Below the pieces are notes generated by a model. It was not told where the DNA came from. It worked only from the letters and a program-made list of their open reading frames with translations, and did no database searches. This document shows, in pieces, positions 1-7,876 of a stretch of 37,022 nt of DNA. The translations under genes were made by a program, and so were the position numbers. Source of the DNA: Akkermansiaceae bacterium (lineage in GTDB: Bacteria; Verrucomicrobiota; Verrucomicrobiia; Verrucomicrobiales; Akkermansiaceae); contig CAIZNN010000228.1 in the NCBI GenBank assembly GCA_903934285.1, positions 1 to 37,022 on the forward strand. Reading direction: 5' to 3'. Position 1 is the first letter of the stretch, and every line of letters begins with the position of its first letter.

Positions 1-363
1 AACAGCCTCGACCCCAACGACTCTGCTGATGGATTGCTGGATGCCGACGGTGACACGCTAGCCAATCAGCTTGAGTTTGTCTTCATGGATGAGGGTTACG
101 ACCCTTTCACCTACGACGACCCTGCGGCATTTCCGTGGGCGGGCGACCCGGATGGGGATGGGATTAGCACCCAAGTGGAGTTTGTCGTCTATCACACCAA
201 CCCGAAGCAAGGCGACACTGACGGTGACGGTCTGCCCGATGCGTGGGAAATCGCCCACAATCTGGATCCTGGCAAATCCACCAATCCCGACGGTGGCAGT
301 GGTGATCCCGATTCCGACGGGCTATCTAACTTTGATGAATGGCTCAATGGCAGCACCACTTGA
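1..363 (+). CDS. C-terminal fragment of a secreted TSP3-type calcium-repeat protein
   Basis: Frame 1 is open from the left edge and stops with TGA at 361-363, so only the last 120 residues are present and the start lies outside the window. The visible part holds acidic loops of the form DxDxDG: one near residues 14-20, then GDPDGDGIS, GDTDGDGLPDAWE and GDPDSDGLSNFDEW. Each is followed by an aromatic/acidic helix segment, as in bacterial thrombospondin type 3 repeats. Such loops bind calcium in known relatives and usually sit at the C-terminal end of large exported proteins, as linkers or stalks. The enzyme or adhesin domain, if any, is upstream and cannot be named. The fragment ends at the last repeat with no membrane anchor or sorting signal. 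Confidence 0.85.
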   Translation, partial: NSLDPNDSADGLLDADGDTLANQLEFVFMDEGYDPFTYDDPAAFPWAGDPDGDGISTQVEFVVYHTNPKQGDTDGDGLPDAWEIAHNLDPGKSTNPDGGSGDPDSDGLSNFDEWLNGSTT

Positions 364-494
364 AGGCACCGCACATCCTCAGAGGCTGATGTGCAGCGGT
401 ACCAACCGCGCCGCAGACGCCAAACTTCTCGTCAAATCGGAATGGGATGTTGCAGAGACATGGTTGCAGGGACAGGATGTGGCTAACAGTCAAC

Positions 495-502
495 AAGGAG
501 GG
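495..502 (+). promoter_or_regulatory. Strong Shine-Dalgarno site for the 511 gene
   Basis: AAGGAGGG lies eight bases before the ATG at 511 and fixes that start. It stands out because almost every other start in the window lacks a purine-rich site and is preceded by a C-rich tract instead. Confidence 0.7.
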
Positions 503-510
503 CAGTAATC

Positions 511-1395
511 ATGAATATCCGTTCAATTTACCTTTTGATCATCTGTCATGTACCTCTAATTCCAACATCCCAGGCACTGGTTGAATCGGATGAGCAGTCC
601 ACAAAAGCACTACAGGACTGGGAAGAAACAATACGGTTGATCAATCCGGTATACGGCAAGCAAGCTCTCGATACCCTAGCAGAAGCTGTGGTTAAGCTCA
701 GTAGGCCCAATGGCGCATATACGGAATGGCGACAAAGTCTATTTCAGTCAGCTCAGAACAAACTTCTCTCCATCTCCGGCCACGCGCAATACTTCGCAGA
801 TAAAATCAGACTCGAACAAGAAGCAGTGAGTCACCTTGGCCCCAGCGTGGGCGAGAGATCCATATATGACCGGGATAGAAGTCGGATCATTGATGGCATT
901 CTTGTCCATCTTCCTTCCCCTGAAACGATTCGGGTTCTGGGCGAATTTTTAAGCGATGAAAAGGATTATCCGCCATCACCCTTCCCCAGTGACTTTCGAG
1001 CGAACTGTGACATGGCGTGCAAGACGTTGACCAAAATCGGTTTGCGGGATTCCCCACAAATCAAGCCATATCAGCAACTTCCCGGCGATCTCAAATTATG
1101 GCGAGACTGGTATGGCAAGGTGAAATCCGGCCAGCTAGCCTTTTCCTTCATTGGTCAGAATGTTGAATACCGTTTCAAGCCGGATGGGACGGTGGAATCC
1201 TCGCCGTTAGCATCCAAACCAACGGAACGTAACACCAGTCGTCCGCCAATCAAGCCCCAGCAACCCGCTGAGAATGCCACAAACCAGACAGAGCAGGGCA
1301 AGACTTTTTTTTGCGTGGATCATCGGAATCTTGCTCGTCGTCATACCAGCATATATATGGCTCGTCAAATATCGCCGTTGTGCCTCTTGAGATGA
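511..1395 (+). pseudogene. Secreted/anchored hypothetical protein with a frameshifted C-terminal membrane helix
   Basis: The family is not recognised. The product starts with a hydrophobic signal-like segment (about residues 5-22), then a helical, charged domain, then a Pro/Gln/Thr-rich linker around residues 240-264. As written, the frame goes through a run of eight T (1305-1312) into a basic tail without hydrophobic character and stops at 1393-1395. Shifting by one base in that run gives FFAWIIGILLVVIPAYIWLV followed by KYRR and a stop at 1388-1390. That is a classical membrane anchor with a positive stop-transfer. So the intact protein is probably exported and tethered by its C-terminus. 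The cause may be a sequencing error, a real mutation, or slippage on T8. The gene is visibly less GC-rich than its neighbours and has a strong Shine-Dalgarno site, which suggests acquisition from elsewhere. The start at 511 is secure; the function is unknown. Confidence 0.6.
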
Positions 1396-1540
1396 ACAGG
1401 TTGGATTTCAGGCGAGGGCAATTCCTGTCCGAAACCCACACGGAGGGACTCTTGAACGGAACGGTCGGCACTAACGCTCTGAACCAGCGCGTGGAATCCG
1501 TGCTTGAAGACGGCACGAAGTTCTCGCTCTTCTTGCCCTG

Positions 1541-1591
1541 ACCCCATTGGCGTGGTGTGGCGCGAGGTGGCGGGGACTAACCCCATTGGCG
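1541..1591. repeat. 12-base direct repeat ACCCCATTGGCG, two copies
   Basis: Copies lie at 1541-1552 and 1580-1591, 39 bases apart. The first is preceded by CTG and the second by CTA, so the context is CTGACCCC versus CTAACCCC. The first resembles half of the GGGGTC-T-GACCCC palindrome seen at 15071-15083, so this may be a degenerate member of the same intergenic family. Confidence 0.5.
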
Positions 1592-1725
1592 AGAAAATGC
1601 GCGGTTTTTTGTAAGATTGGGGTAGTCAGGCGGGGCGGCGATGGATACGGTGTGGTGCTTTCGCCGGTGTGGCGGGCTCGAGCCCCTGATGGAGCTTCCG
1701 GCCGCCCCACCCCCGCGGCTCACCC

Positions 1726-1784
1726 GCAACCCGGGTTGCACCCAAGCGCCACGCCGCGCCGGACCGTCCGGTGGCGGGCGGTCC
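1726..1784 (+). promoter_or_regulatory. Structured leader upstream of oadB
   Basis: GCAACCCGGGTTGC at 1726-1739 is a perfect palindrome. GGACCG (1761-1766) pairs with CGGTCC (1779-1784) across a 12-base loop. Both lie within 85 bases of the oadB start. They may form RNA structure in the leader or a protein-binding site; no known riboswitch class is recognised. Confidence 0.3.
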
Positions 1785-1808
1785 TGTCTAACACAAATTC
1801 CACTCCCC

Positions 1809-3074
1809 ATGAACAACCTGGAATCGCTCAAGGAAATCTTTCAAGGCTTCACCTCGCTGTTTGCAGTGGACCCGAAAATTGCGGTGGGGCGGCTGGTGCT
1901 GATCGGGTTGGGGTTTCTGCTGATGTATTTGGGCCGCAAGGGGGTGCTGGAGGCGCTGATCATGATTCCGATGGGGCTCGGGATGGCCACCATCAATGCG
2001 GCGGTGATGTTTTTCAACCCGCTGGACACCGTCAATGCCGCCAATCGCGTGGGCAATCTGTTTGTCGAGCCGCAGGCGGGCGCGTCAGGCTCTGCGGTGC
2101 AAAATGCCGCGGACCTGATGACCATTCTGCAAATCGACTGGTTGCAGCCGATCTACACGTTCACCTTCAGCAACGGCCTCATCGCCTGCTTCGTGTTCAT
2201 GGGCATCGGCTCGTTGTTGGATATCGGCTTTGTGCTGGCACGGCCGTTCACCAGCATGATTCTGGCGTTGTTCGCCGAGTTGGGAACCTTCGTGACCCTG
2301 CCGGTCGCAACCGCCTTCGGCTTCACCATCAAGGAGGCGGCGGCCATCTCGACGGTCGGCGGGGCGGACGGGCCGATGGTGTTGTTCACCTCGCTGAAGC
2401 TCGCGCCGCACTTGTTCGTGCCCATTGCGGTGGTGGCCTATCTGTACCTTGGCCTGACCTACGGCGGTTACCCCTATCTGATCAAGCTGATGGTGCCCAA
2501 GCGGTTGCGCAGCATTCCAATGCAAACCCCGAAAAATCAAAAGCAATATTCGGCCTTTGAAAAAATGGTGGTGGCCTCGGTGATGTGCGTGCTGCTGTCG
2601 TTTCTGTTGCCGGTGGCCGCGCCGTTGATTTTCTCGCTGTTTTTTGGCGTGGTGGTGCGCGAGTCGGGCATCAAGCCGTTCCAGGATTTCATCGGCGGCC
2701 CGGTGCTGTACGGCTCGACGATGTTTCTGGGCCTGATGCTCGGCATCCTCTGCGATGCCAACACCATCATGGACCCCAAGGTGCTGCCCTTGCTCCTGCT
2801 CGGCTGCCTGGCGCTGCTGCTCTCCGGCGTCGGCGGCCTGTTAGGCGGCTACTTCATGTATTGGGTGTCCGGCGGCAAGATCAACCCGGTGATCGGCATC
2901 GCCGGGGTCAGTTGCGTGCCGACCACCGCCAAGGTGGCGCAAAAGGTGGTGTCCAAGGACAACCCACACGCGGTGATCATGCCCGCGGCGCTGGGCGCCA
3001 ACATCAGCGGGGTGATCACCTCCGCGATCATCGCCGGGATCTTTTGCAGCCTGCTGGCCAAACTGGCGGGCTGA
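1809..3074 (+). CDS. oadB: Sodium-translocating decarboxylase beta subunit (OadB/GcdB/MmdB family)
   Basis: This 421-residue polytopic membrane protein is the ion-pumping subunit that couples decarboxylation of a carboxybiotin intermediate to Na+ export. Family signatures are present: STVGGADGPMVLFTSLKLAP in the middle, whose Asp belongs to the ion/proton site in known members, and NPVIGIAGVSCVPTTAKVAQ followed by ALGANISGVITSAI near the C-terminus, the region carrying the conserved Asn/Ser residues. Length matches the family (about 400-435). I chose ATG 1809 because it begins the typical amphipathic N-terminus (MNNLESLKEIFQGF); the upstream extension is low-complexity. The site before it is C-rich (ACTCCCC), not Shine-Dalgarno. 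It is followed after 24 bases by the gamma subunit and then the alpha subunit. Beta alone does not tell oxaloacetate from other substrates; that rests on the alpha subunit. Confidence 0.93.
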   Translation: MNNLESLKEIFQGFTSLFAVDPKIAVGRLVLIGLGFLLMYLGRKGVLEALIMIPMGLGMATINAAVMFFNPLDTVNAANRVGNLFVEPQAGASGSAVQNAADLMTILQIDWLQPIYTFTFSNGLIACFVFMGIGSLLDIGFVLARPFTSMILALFAELGTFVTLPVATAFGFTIKEAAAISTVGGADGPMVLFTSLKLAPHLFVPIAVVAYLYLGLTYGGYPYLIKLMVPKRLRSIPMQTPKNQKQYSAFEKMVVASVMCVLLSFLLPVAAPLIFSLFFGVVVRESGIKPFQDFIGGPVLYGSTMFLGLMLGILCDANTIMDPKVLPLLLLGCLALLLSGVGGLLGGYFMYWVSGGKINPVIGIAGVSCVPTTAKVAQKVVSKDNPHAVIMPAALGANISGVITSAIIAGIFCSLLAKLAG

Positions 3075-3098
3075 GCCGCTCACCTAACACTCCCCACC

Positions 3099-3317
3099 AT
3101 GGACTCGCTCAAATTCAGTCTCGTCGCCTACGCTTTCGCCATCGTTTTGGCGCTCATCATCGCCTGCTTCATCCCGGCGCTGGCATTTGTCATCAAGAAG
3201 CTCAATCTGGACCGCAATGAAGAACCGGCTGATCTGACCATGCCCTCGTCCAACTCGATGCAGGAAGAGCAAGCCCTCGCCGTCGCCATTGCCGTCGCGC
3301 ACTCCCAGCGCAAATGA
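3099..3317 (+). CDS. oadG: Small OadG-like gamma subunit of the Na+ pump
   Basis: This 72-residue protein has one strongly hydrophobic helix (about residues 8-32, SLVAYAFAIVLALIIACFIP) followed by a soluble tail. The tail ends in EEQALAVAIAVAHSQRK, an Ala-rich helix like the one that closes gamma subunits of Na+-dependent decarboxylases. In those complexes the gamma subunit ties the biotin-carrying alpha subunit to the membrane beta subunit. Sequence identity in this family is always weak, so the call rests on size, topology and its place between oadB and oadA. The start at 3099 gives a 24-base gap to oadB and is preceded by ACTCCCCACC. Confidence 0.72.
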   Translation: MDSLKFSLVAYAFAIVLALIIACFIPALAFVIKKLNLDRNEEPADLTMPSSNSMQEEQALAVAIAVAHSQRK

Positions 3318-3366
3318 CCATTCCGCCCAGCCCCACCACGATCCGAAGTACCCCACCCCTCTGCTG

Positions 3367-5184
3367 ATGAAAAAAATTGATTTCATGCTCACTGCCTTCC
3401 GTGACGGTTTCCAATCCGTCTACGGCGCGCGCGTTTTTTCTTGCGACTACCTGCCGTGCGTCGAATTTGCGGCCAGGGACTGCGGCATCACCCATTTCGA
3501 GGCGGGCGGCGGGGCGATGTTCCAGTCGCCGTACTTTTACTCGAATGAAAATGCCTTCGATGTGATGGATGCCTTCCGCCGGGCCGCCGGCCCCAACGCC
3601 AATCTCCAAACGCTGGCCCGCGGCATCAGCGTGGTCGCCCTCAAGGCGCAGCCCAAGGACGTCATCAAGTTGCACGCCGAGATGTTCAAGAAACACGGCA
3701 TGACCACCATCCGCAATTTCGATGCCCTCAATGATGTGCAGAACCTCATCTGGTCGGGCCAGTGCATCCGCAACGCCGGCCTCAAGCACGAAGCGGTGGT
3801 GACGCTGATGGAACTGCCGCCCGGTTGCGTCGGCGCGCATGAAGTGGATTTCTACGAAATCACCCTGCGCGAAATCATGGAGTCCGGCCTGCCCTATGAC
3901 TCGGTTTGCTTCAAGGACGCCTCCGGCACCGCGCGGCCACAGAAGGTTTACGAAACCATCAGGATGGCGCGGCGGGTGTTAGGCGACGCCGTCAAGGTGG
4001 CGTTCCATTCGCACGAAACCGCAGGCACCTGCACCACCGCCTACAAGGCCGCCATCGAAGCCGGCGCCGACCAAATCGACCTGGCGCTCGCACCGGTGTC
4101 CGGCGGCACCAGCCAACCCGACGTCATCACCATGTGGCACGCGCTGCGCGGCACCGACTACAGCCTGGACATCGACATCCACAAGATCATCAAGCTCGAG
4201 CAGATGTTCAAGGATGCGATGAAGGATTACTTCGTGCCGCCGGAAGCCACCTGCGTCGAACCGCTCATCCCGTTTTTCCCGATGCCGGGCGGCGCGCTGA
4301 CCGCCAACACCCAGATGTTGCGCGATAACAAATTGATGGACAAATACCCCGAGGTGATCGCCGCCATGGGCGAGGCCGTCAAAAAAGGCGGCTTCGGCAC
4401 CTCCGTCACCCCGGTCAGCCAGTTCTATTTCCAGCAGGCCTTCAACAATGTGATGTTCGGACCGTGGAAAAAAATCGCCGACGGCTACGGCAAGATGGTG
4501 CTCGGCTATTTCGGCAAGACCCCCGTGCCGCCGGATGCCGAGGTCATGCGGATCGCCGCCGAACAACTCAAGGTGCCGCCGACCACGGATCATCTAAGCG
4601 CCATCGAGAACGATCCCAAGCGCGGCCTCGCCGCCACCAGGGCGGTGCTGGAACATGAGCGCCTGCCGGTCACCGACGAAAACCTCTTCATCGTCGCCTC
4701 GTGCGAAGAGAAGGGTGTGGCGTTTCTCAAGGGGCTGGGCACCATCGGCGTGCGCAAAAACCAGTCAAAGGTGGATTCCCCCAGCGAGCCCAAGCCGACG
4801 ACGGCCACCACTGCCGGCGGACCGGCCGCTTACAACATCGCCCTCAACGGCCGCAATTATCGCGTCGTCCTGGACGGCAAAAGCGCGCTGGTCAATGGCA
4901 CCAGCTACGACGTGGATGTCGCCGAGGCGAAGCCCGAGGCACCCGCCGCGCCCTCCACGGGCACCAGCATGGGCCAACCGCTCATCACCCAGCTGCCCGG
5001 CTTGGTCCTGCGCATCGAGAAACCGGTCGGCTCGCCCGTCAAGGTCGGCGACACGGTGGTGGTCATCGAGTCGATGAAAATGGACAACAACATGGTGTCA
5101 TCGGTGAACGGCACCATCGCGGAAATCTATGTCAAGCAAGGCGACCAGGTGCAGGCCGGCCAGGAACTGGCGATGATCCGTTAG
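3367..5184 (+). CDS. oadA: Oxaloacetate decarboxylase-type alpha subunit with C-terminal biotin carrier domain
   Basis: This 605-residue cytoplasmic protein has two parts. Residues 1-470 form a carboxyltransferase of the HMG-CoA-lyase-like/pyruvate-carboxylase class: RDGFQS (12-17), FKDASGT (K183 at the position of the carboxylated lysine), and HSHETAG with metal-ligand histidines H214 and H216. A linker and a biotinyl domain follow; ESMKM places the biotin-accepting lysine at K571, 34 residues before the end as is usual. It should take carboxyl from oxaloacetate (or a similar 2-oxoacid) onto biotin and hand it to OadB for decarboxylation. The N-terminal motif differs from the common RDAHQS, and RGISVVAL differs from the usual RGQNLVGY-like segment, so the substrate is less certain than the chemistry. 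ATG 3367 was chosen because the upstream extension is not domain-like. Gene order beta-gamma-alpha is unusual; gamma-alpha-beta is the classical order. Confidence 0.88.
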   Translation: MKKIDFMLTAFRDGFQSVYGARVFSCDYLPCVEFAARDCGITHFEAGGGAMFQSPYFYSNENAFDVMDAFRRAAGPNANLQTLARGISVVALKAQPKDVIKLHAEMFKKHGMTTIRNFDALNDVQNLIWSGQCIRNAGLKHEAVVTLMELPPGCVGAHEVDFYEITLREIMESGLPYDSVCFKDASGTARPQKVYETIRMARRVLGDAVKVAFHSHETAGTCTTAYKAAIEAGADQIDLALAPVSGGTSQPDVITMWHALRGTDYSLDIDIHKIIKLEQMFKDAMKDYFVPPEATCVEPLIPFFPMPGGALTANTQMLRDNKLMDKYPEVIAAMGEAVKKGGFGTSVTPVSQFYFQQAFNNVMFGPWKKIADGYGKMVLGYFGKTPVPPDAEVMRIAAEQLKVPPTTDHLSAIENDPKRGLAATRAVLEHERLPVTDENLFIVASCEEKGVAFLKGLGTIGVRKNQSKVDSPSEPKPTTATTAGGPAAYNIALNGRNYRVVLDGKSALVNGTSYDVDVAEAKPEAPAAPSTGTSMGQPLITQLPGLVLRIEKPVGSPVKVGDTVVVIESMKMDNNMVSSVNGTIAEIYVKQGDQVQAGQELAMIR

Positions 5185-5236
5185 AAAACACCGCCCCAGC
5201 CTGCCCGCTGGCTGGCCAGGGGTGTCGCCGCAAGGA

Positions 5237-5258
5237 ACGGGACTTGCCAAAGTCCCGT
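5237..5258. repeat. Intergenic hairpin, ACTTGCCAAGT family
   Basis: ACGGGACTT (5237-5245) pairs perfectly with AAGTCCCGT (5250-5258) around the loop GCCA. The inner 18 bases are the exact reverse complement of the hairpin core at 29887-29904. There is no T-run after it, so it is unlikely to be a simple intrinsic terminator although it follows oadA. Confidence 0.7.
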
Positions 5259-5327
5259 GTGACCGTCTGGTCTAACCGGTCAACCGGCACTCCCGATAGC
5301 TTGATCCTACGAGACTCTCACAAAAAG

Positions 5328-6071
5328 ATGCGCTATCGGATCATCGAGTTCGCGGAGTTGGCGTCCACCAACCGCCATGCCTGCGCGCAACTGCGCGAGT
5401 TGGCCGATGGCGATGTGATTCAGGCCGCCATTCAAACCGCGGGACACGGCCGCTTGCAACGCCGCTGGCTGTCCCACGTCCCGGGCAATCTCTGCCTCTC
5501 ACTCGTGCTCAAGCCACGCCATGCCGCGCCCGCCGCGTTGCCACTCGTCAATCTATCCCAATTGCTGGCCCTTGGCGTGTGTCGCGTGCTCGAGGCGCAG
5601 GGGGTGTGCGCCACCATCAAATGGCCCAACGATGTGCTCGTCGGCGGCCGCAAAATCGCCGGCCTGCTCGCCGAAACCGTATTCCAGGGCGCCGGCGAAT
5701 TGGTGGGCATGGTCCTCGGCTTGGGCGTCAACCTGAACCTGACCGCGAAAATGTTAGATACGATCGCCCAGCCCGCTACTTCGCTGGCGGTCGAGACCGG
5801 CAACCCGGTGGAGGTGGCCGCCTTCCGCGATGCGGTGTTGCGGGATTTTTTCACCGCTTGTGATGAGTTCCTCGGGAGTGGTTTCAGCATGATCCGCCAG
5901 GCCTATCTGGCACGGTGCCCGTTTCTCGGCAGTCAAGTCGAGATCCGCCGGGCCATGGCCGAACCCCTGCGTGGCGTGGCGCAAGATATCTTGCCCGACG
6001 GCGCCCTTGAGCTTGTGACTGCCGACGGCACCGTGCACCGGGTCGATCTCGGGGAAATGTTTGCCGGCTGA
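5328..6071 (+). CDS. birA: Biotin--[biotin carboxyl-carrier] ligase, class I (no DNA-binding domain)
   Basis: This 247-residue enzyme activates biotin with ATP and attaches it to the carrier lysine of biotin proteins. Motifs in order: STN (13-15), QTAGHGRLQRRW (36-47) as the biotinyl-AMP loop, KWPNDVLVGGRKIAGLLAE (98-116) with the catalytic-site lysines, and GLGVNLN (131-137). A small C-terminal beta domain follows. There is no N-terminal helix-turn-helix, so it is a pure ligase and not a bifunctional BirA repressor. The loop reads GHGRLQR where the common form is GRGRxGR; this is a mild variant. Position directly after oadA, whose last domain is its obvious substrate, fits a dedicated role, although the 143-base gap with a hairpin may allow separate expression. 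ATG 5328 was chosen because it starts the STN-containing N-terminus at the usual distance. Confidence 0.92.
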   Translation: MRYRIIEFAELASTNRHACAQLRELADGDVIQAAIQTAGHGRLQRRWLSHVPGNLCLSLVLKPRHAAPAALPLVNLSQLLALGVCRVLEAQGVCATIKWPNDVLVGGRKIAGLLAETVFQGAGELVGMVLGLGVNLNLTAKMLDTIAQPATSLAVETGNPVEVAAFRDAVLRDFFTACDEFLGSGFSMIRQAYLARCPFLGSQVEIRRAMAEPLRGVAQDILPDGALELVTADGTVHRVDLGEMFAG

Positions 6072-6121
6072 GGCCCCGTTCCAGATTCCACCCGCAAACC
6101 CGCGCAAGCAAAATTTGACAT

Positions 6122-6135
6122 GGGGTCTGACACCC
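6122..6135. repeat. Imperfect palindrome GGGGTCTGACACCC
   Basis: It is a one-base-disrupted copy of the GGGGTC-T-GACCCC palindrome at 15071-15083. Its presence in the potential N-terminal extension of rpe argues that the extension is not coding. Confidence 0.5.
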
Positions 6136-6197
6136 AATTGCGATCTGAGAATGTTAGATTGTCAGCCGGCGGATTCATCGCTCGAATCAGCGGCGAG

Positions 6198-6863
6198 ATG
6201 CCCCTGACCTGCCACGACCGAATCATCGCCCCTTCCCTAATCGCCGCGGATTTTTCCAGAATTGGAGAGGAAGTGGCGCGGGCCGGCGACGCCGGGGCGG
6301 ATTGGCTGCACCTCGACGTGATGGATGGTCACTTCGTGGACAACATCACCTTCGGGCCGGTGCTGATCCACAGCGTGGATGCCGTCAGCGGGCTGTTTCT
6401 TGATGTGCACCTGATGATTGCGCGGCCGGACCATTACCTGACGCGCTTTCTGGAGGCGGGAGCCGATGGGATCACGGTGCACCTTGAGGCCGAACACGAT
6501 GTGGCGGAAACCCTGCGGCGCATCCGTGCCGCGGGCTGCCAAGCCGGGTTGGCCCTCAACCCCGCCACGCCACTGGAAGCCGCGCTGCCGTTTCTCGACC
6601 AAATCGACCTGCTCCTGTGCATGACGGTGGTGCCGGGCTTCGGCGGCCAGGCGTTCATGCCGGAAGTGTTGGAGAAAATCCACGCCGCGGCCGCCGCCCG
6701 CGCCAGCCGCGGACTGGGCTTCCACCTTGAAGTCGATGGCGGGATTGATGGCACCACGGCCGGCCGCTGTGCTGCCGCCGGGGCGAACGTGATGGTGGCG
6801 GGCTCGGCCACCTTCCAAGCGCCAGACATGGCCCTGGCCATCGCACAAATCCGCGGTGCCTGA
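6198..6863 (+). CDS. rpe: Ribulose-phosphate 3-epimerase
   Basis: This 221-residue TIM-barrel enzyme interconverts ribulose 5-phosphate and xylulose 5-phosphate in the pentose phosphate pathway. Seen: IAPSLIAADFS (Ser in the phosphate/substrate pocket), WLHLDVMDGHFVDNITFGP (metal-binding His38 and catalytic Asp40), DVHLMI (His71), MTVVPGFGGQAF (phosphate loop) and EVDGGID (second catalytic Asp). Length is typical (210-230). ATG 6198 gives the standard short lead-in before IAPSLIAADF; an earlier in-frame ATG at 6120 would run through an intergenic palindrome. It follows birA by 126 bases on the same strand, but I see no functional reason for co-transcription. Confidence 0.95.
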   Translation: MPLTCHDRIIAPSLIAADFSRIGEEVARAGDAGADWLHLDVMDGHFVDNITFGPVLIHSVDAVSGLFLDVHLMIARPDHYLTRFLEAGADGITVHLEAEHDVAETLRRIRAAGCQAGLALNPATPLEAALPFLDQIDLLLCMTVVPGFGGQAFMPEVLEKIHAAAAARASRGLGFHLEVDGGIDGTTAGRCAAAGANVMVAGSATFQAPDMALAIAQIRGA

Positions 6864-6914
6864 ACTAATTGCCAAGCCAAAATCCGCCACTGCGGCGTTT
6901 CCTTGTTACCTTCC

Positions 6915-7853
6915 ATGAAACCTTCCCTCGTCGTCCCGCTGCTCACCGCATTCGTTGGATTCGGCCTCGGCTGGCTGGCCCGACCGGCGGCAGACCATGC
7001 CACGCCGAATCCGCCGGACGCCGCCCCGCCGCGGCCGCAAGCCTCCGCGCCCGCCCCGCCCGCGGCCACTCCGCCACCGCCCGCACTCATCCCGCAGCGC
7101 GACACGCCCGCTCCACCCAGTCTCGACGAAACCGTTAGAGAGGTCGCTGCCGCCACCGCCGCGGAACGCAGGGAAAAAGTCATCGATGGCAAGAATGCCG
7201 CCAAGATGCTGCGCCTCGCCGAGGCGCTCGGGTTGTCCGCCGCGCAACAGGCGGACCTGAAAAAAATCATCAGCGACAACCAGCGGAGCGCCCACGCCAG
7301 CGATCTGGCGCCGGGGGCTGGGGCCGCCGCAGTGCTCGAGCAGTTTGCCGCCAAAGGCACCGCCTTGGAAAAATCCCTCGCCGCGCTGCTCACGCCCGAG
7401 CAACGCGTCACCTTTGAGGACCTCCGCCTCCGCGAACGCGACAACCGCATCGAAACCACCGCCCAACGTGAACTCGCCAATCTCAGCGAAGTGACCGATC
7501 TCTCGGCCGAACAACGCGAGCAAGTTCTCGCCCAATTGCGCAAAGCCAGAGCGACCGAAATCGGCGCGATGCCCGCAGCGCTTGCCCTCATTCTGGATTC
7601 TTCGGTACTCCCGCTCGGCCCGGTGGTCCCGTCCGCACAGTCCATCCAAACCCTGCGCCAACTCGCCGCGAATCAGCCCGCCGACACCTCGAACGACCTC
7701 CACGCCACCCTCCTCGAAACCAAGCGGCGGCAGTTGGACGAACAGCTCAAGCTCCTCAAGGACATCCTCACCCCAGCCCAGCTCGCCCAATACCGAGCCA
7801 CCATCGCCGAACAGCAAGCCATCCACGACATGATGATTCCGCCGCCACGGTAA
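6915..7853 (+). CDS. Membrane-anchored, proline-rich periplasmic protein with LTxEQ-type helical motifs
   Basis: The family is not recognised. The 312-residue product begins with a single hydrophobic segment (about residues 5-20) that may be an uncleaved anchor or signal. A Pro/Ala-rich spacer follows (about 25-75), then a charged alpha-helical region to the end. Three segments repeat the pattern L(S/T)xEQR or LTPAQ (LTPEQRVTFEDLRLRER, LSAEQREQVLAQL, LTPAQLAQYRATIAEQ). Such patterns are found in Spy/CpxP-like and other small periplasmic helical proteins that sense or buffer misfolded protein or metals; that is only an analogy. ATG 6915 was preferred over TTG 6903. It is convergent with the MATE gene, with 23 bases between the two stops. 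Confidence 0.75.
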   Translation: MKPSLVVPLLTAFVGFGLGWLARPAADHATPNPPDAAPPRPQASAPAPPAATPPPPALIPQRDTPAPPSLDETVREVAAATAAERREKVIDGKNAAKMLRLAEALGLSAAQQADLKKIISDNQRSAHASDLAPGAGAAAVLEQFAAKGTALEKSLAALLTPEQRVTFEDLRLRERDNRIETTAQRELANLSEVTDLSAEQREQVLAQLRKARATEIGAMPAALALILDSSVLPLGPVVPSAQSIQTLRQLAANQPADTSNDLHATLLETKRRQLDEQLKLLKDILTPAQLAQYRATIAEQQAIHDMMIPPPR

Positions 7854-7876
7854 GCGCGCGGCACCAGCTTGCTTTT

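Larger units (their letters stand above)
1396..1808. other. Gene-poor stretch between the frameshifted gene and oadB
   Basis: I see no convincing gene here. The left part (to about 1540) keeps an open frame ending LEDGTKFSLFLP, which could be a decayed gene end but has no start of its own. Two copies of ACCCCATTGGCG follow at 1541-1552 and 1580-1591. The right part is very GC-rich and contains a 14-base palindrome (1726-1739) and a stem-loop (1761-1784) just upstream of oadB. Confidence 0.5.

Noticed and set aside
364..508. Possible small protein ending QGQDVANSQQGGQ just before the 511 gene
   Set aside because: Only the tail of a frame that is antisense/out-of-frame to the TSP3 repeats; no start site between the two genes. 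It may be a gene remnant, but I cannot support it.
1311..1541. Open frame ending LEDGTKFSLFLP
   Set aside because: Its 5' half overlaps the end of the 511 gene, no start site or family can be seen; kept only as a remark in the gap entry.
5237..5258. Intrinsic terminator after oadA
   Set aside because: The stem is good but no T-run follows, and the same hairpin occurs in a divergent promoter region at 29885-29906, so it is listed as a repeat.
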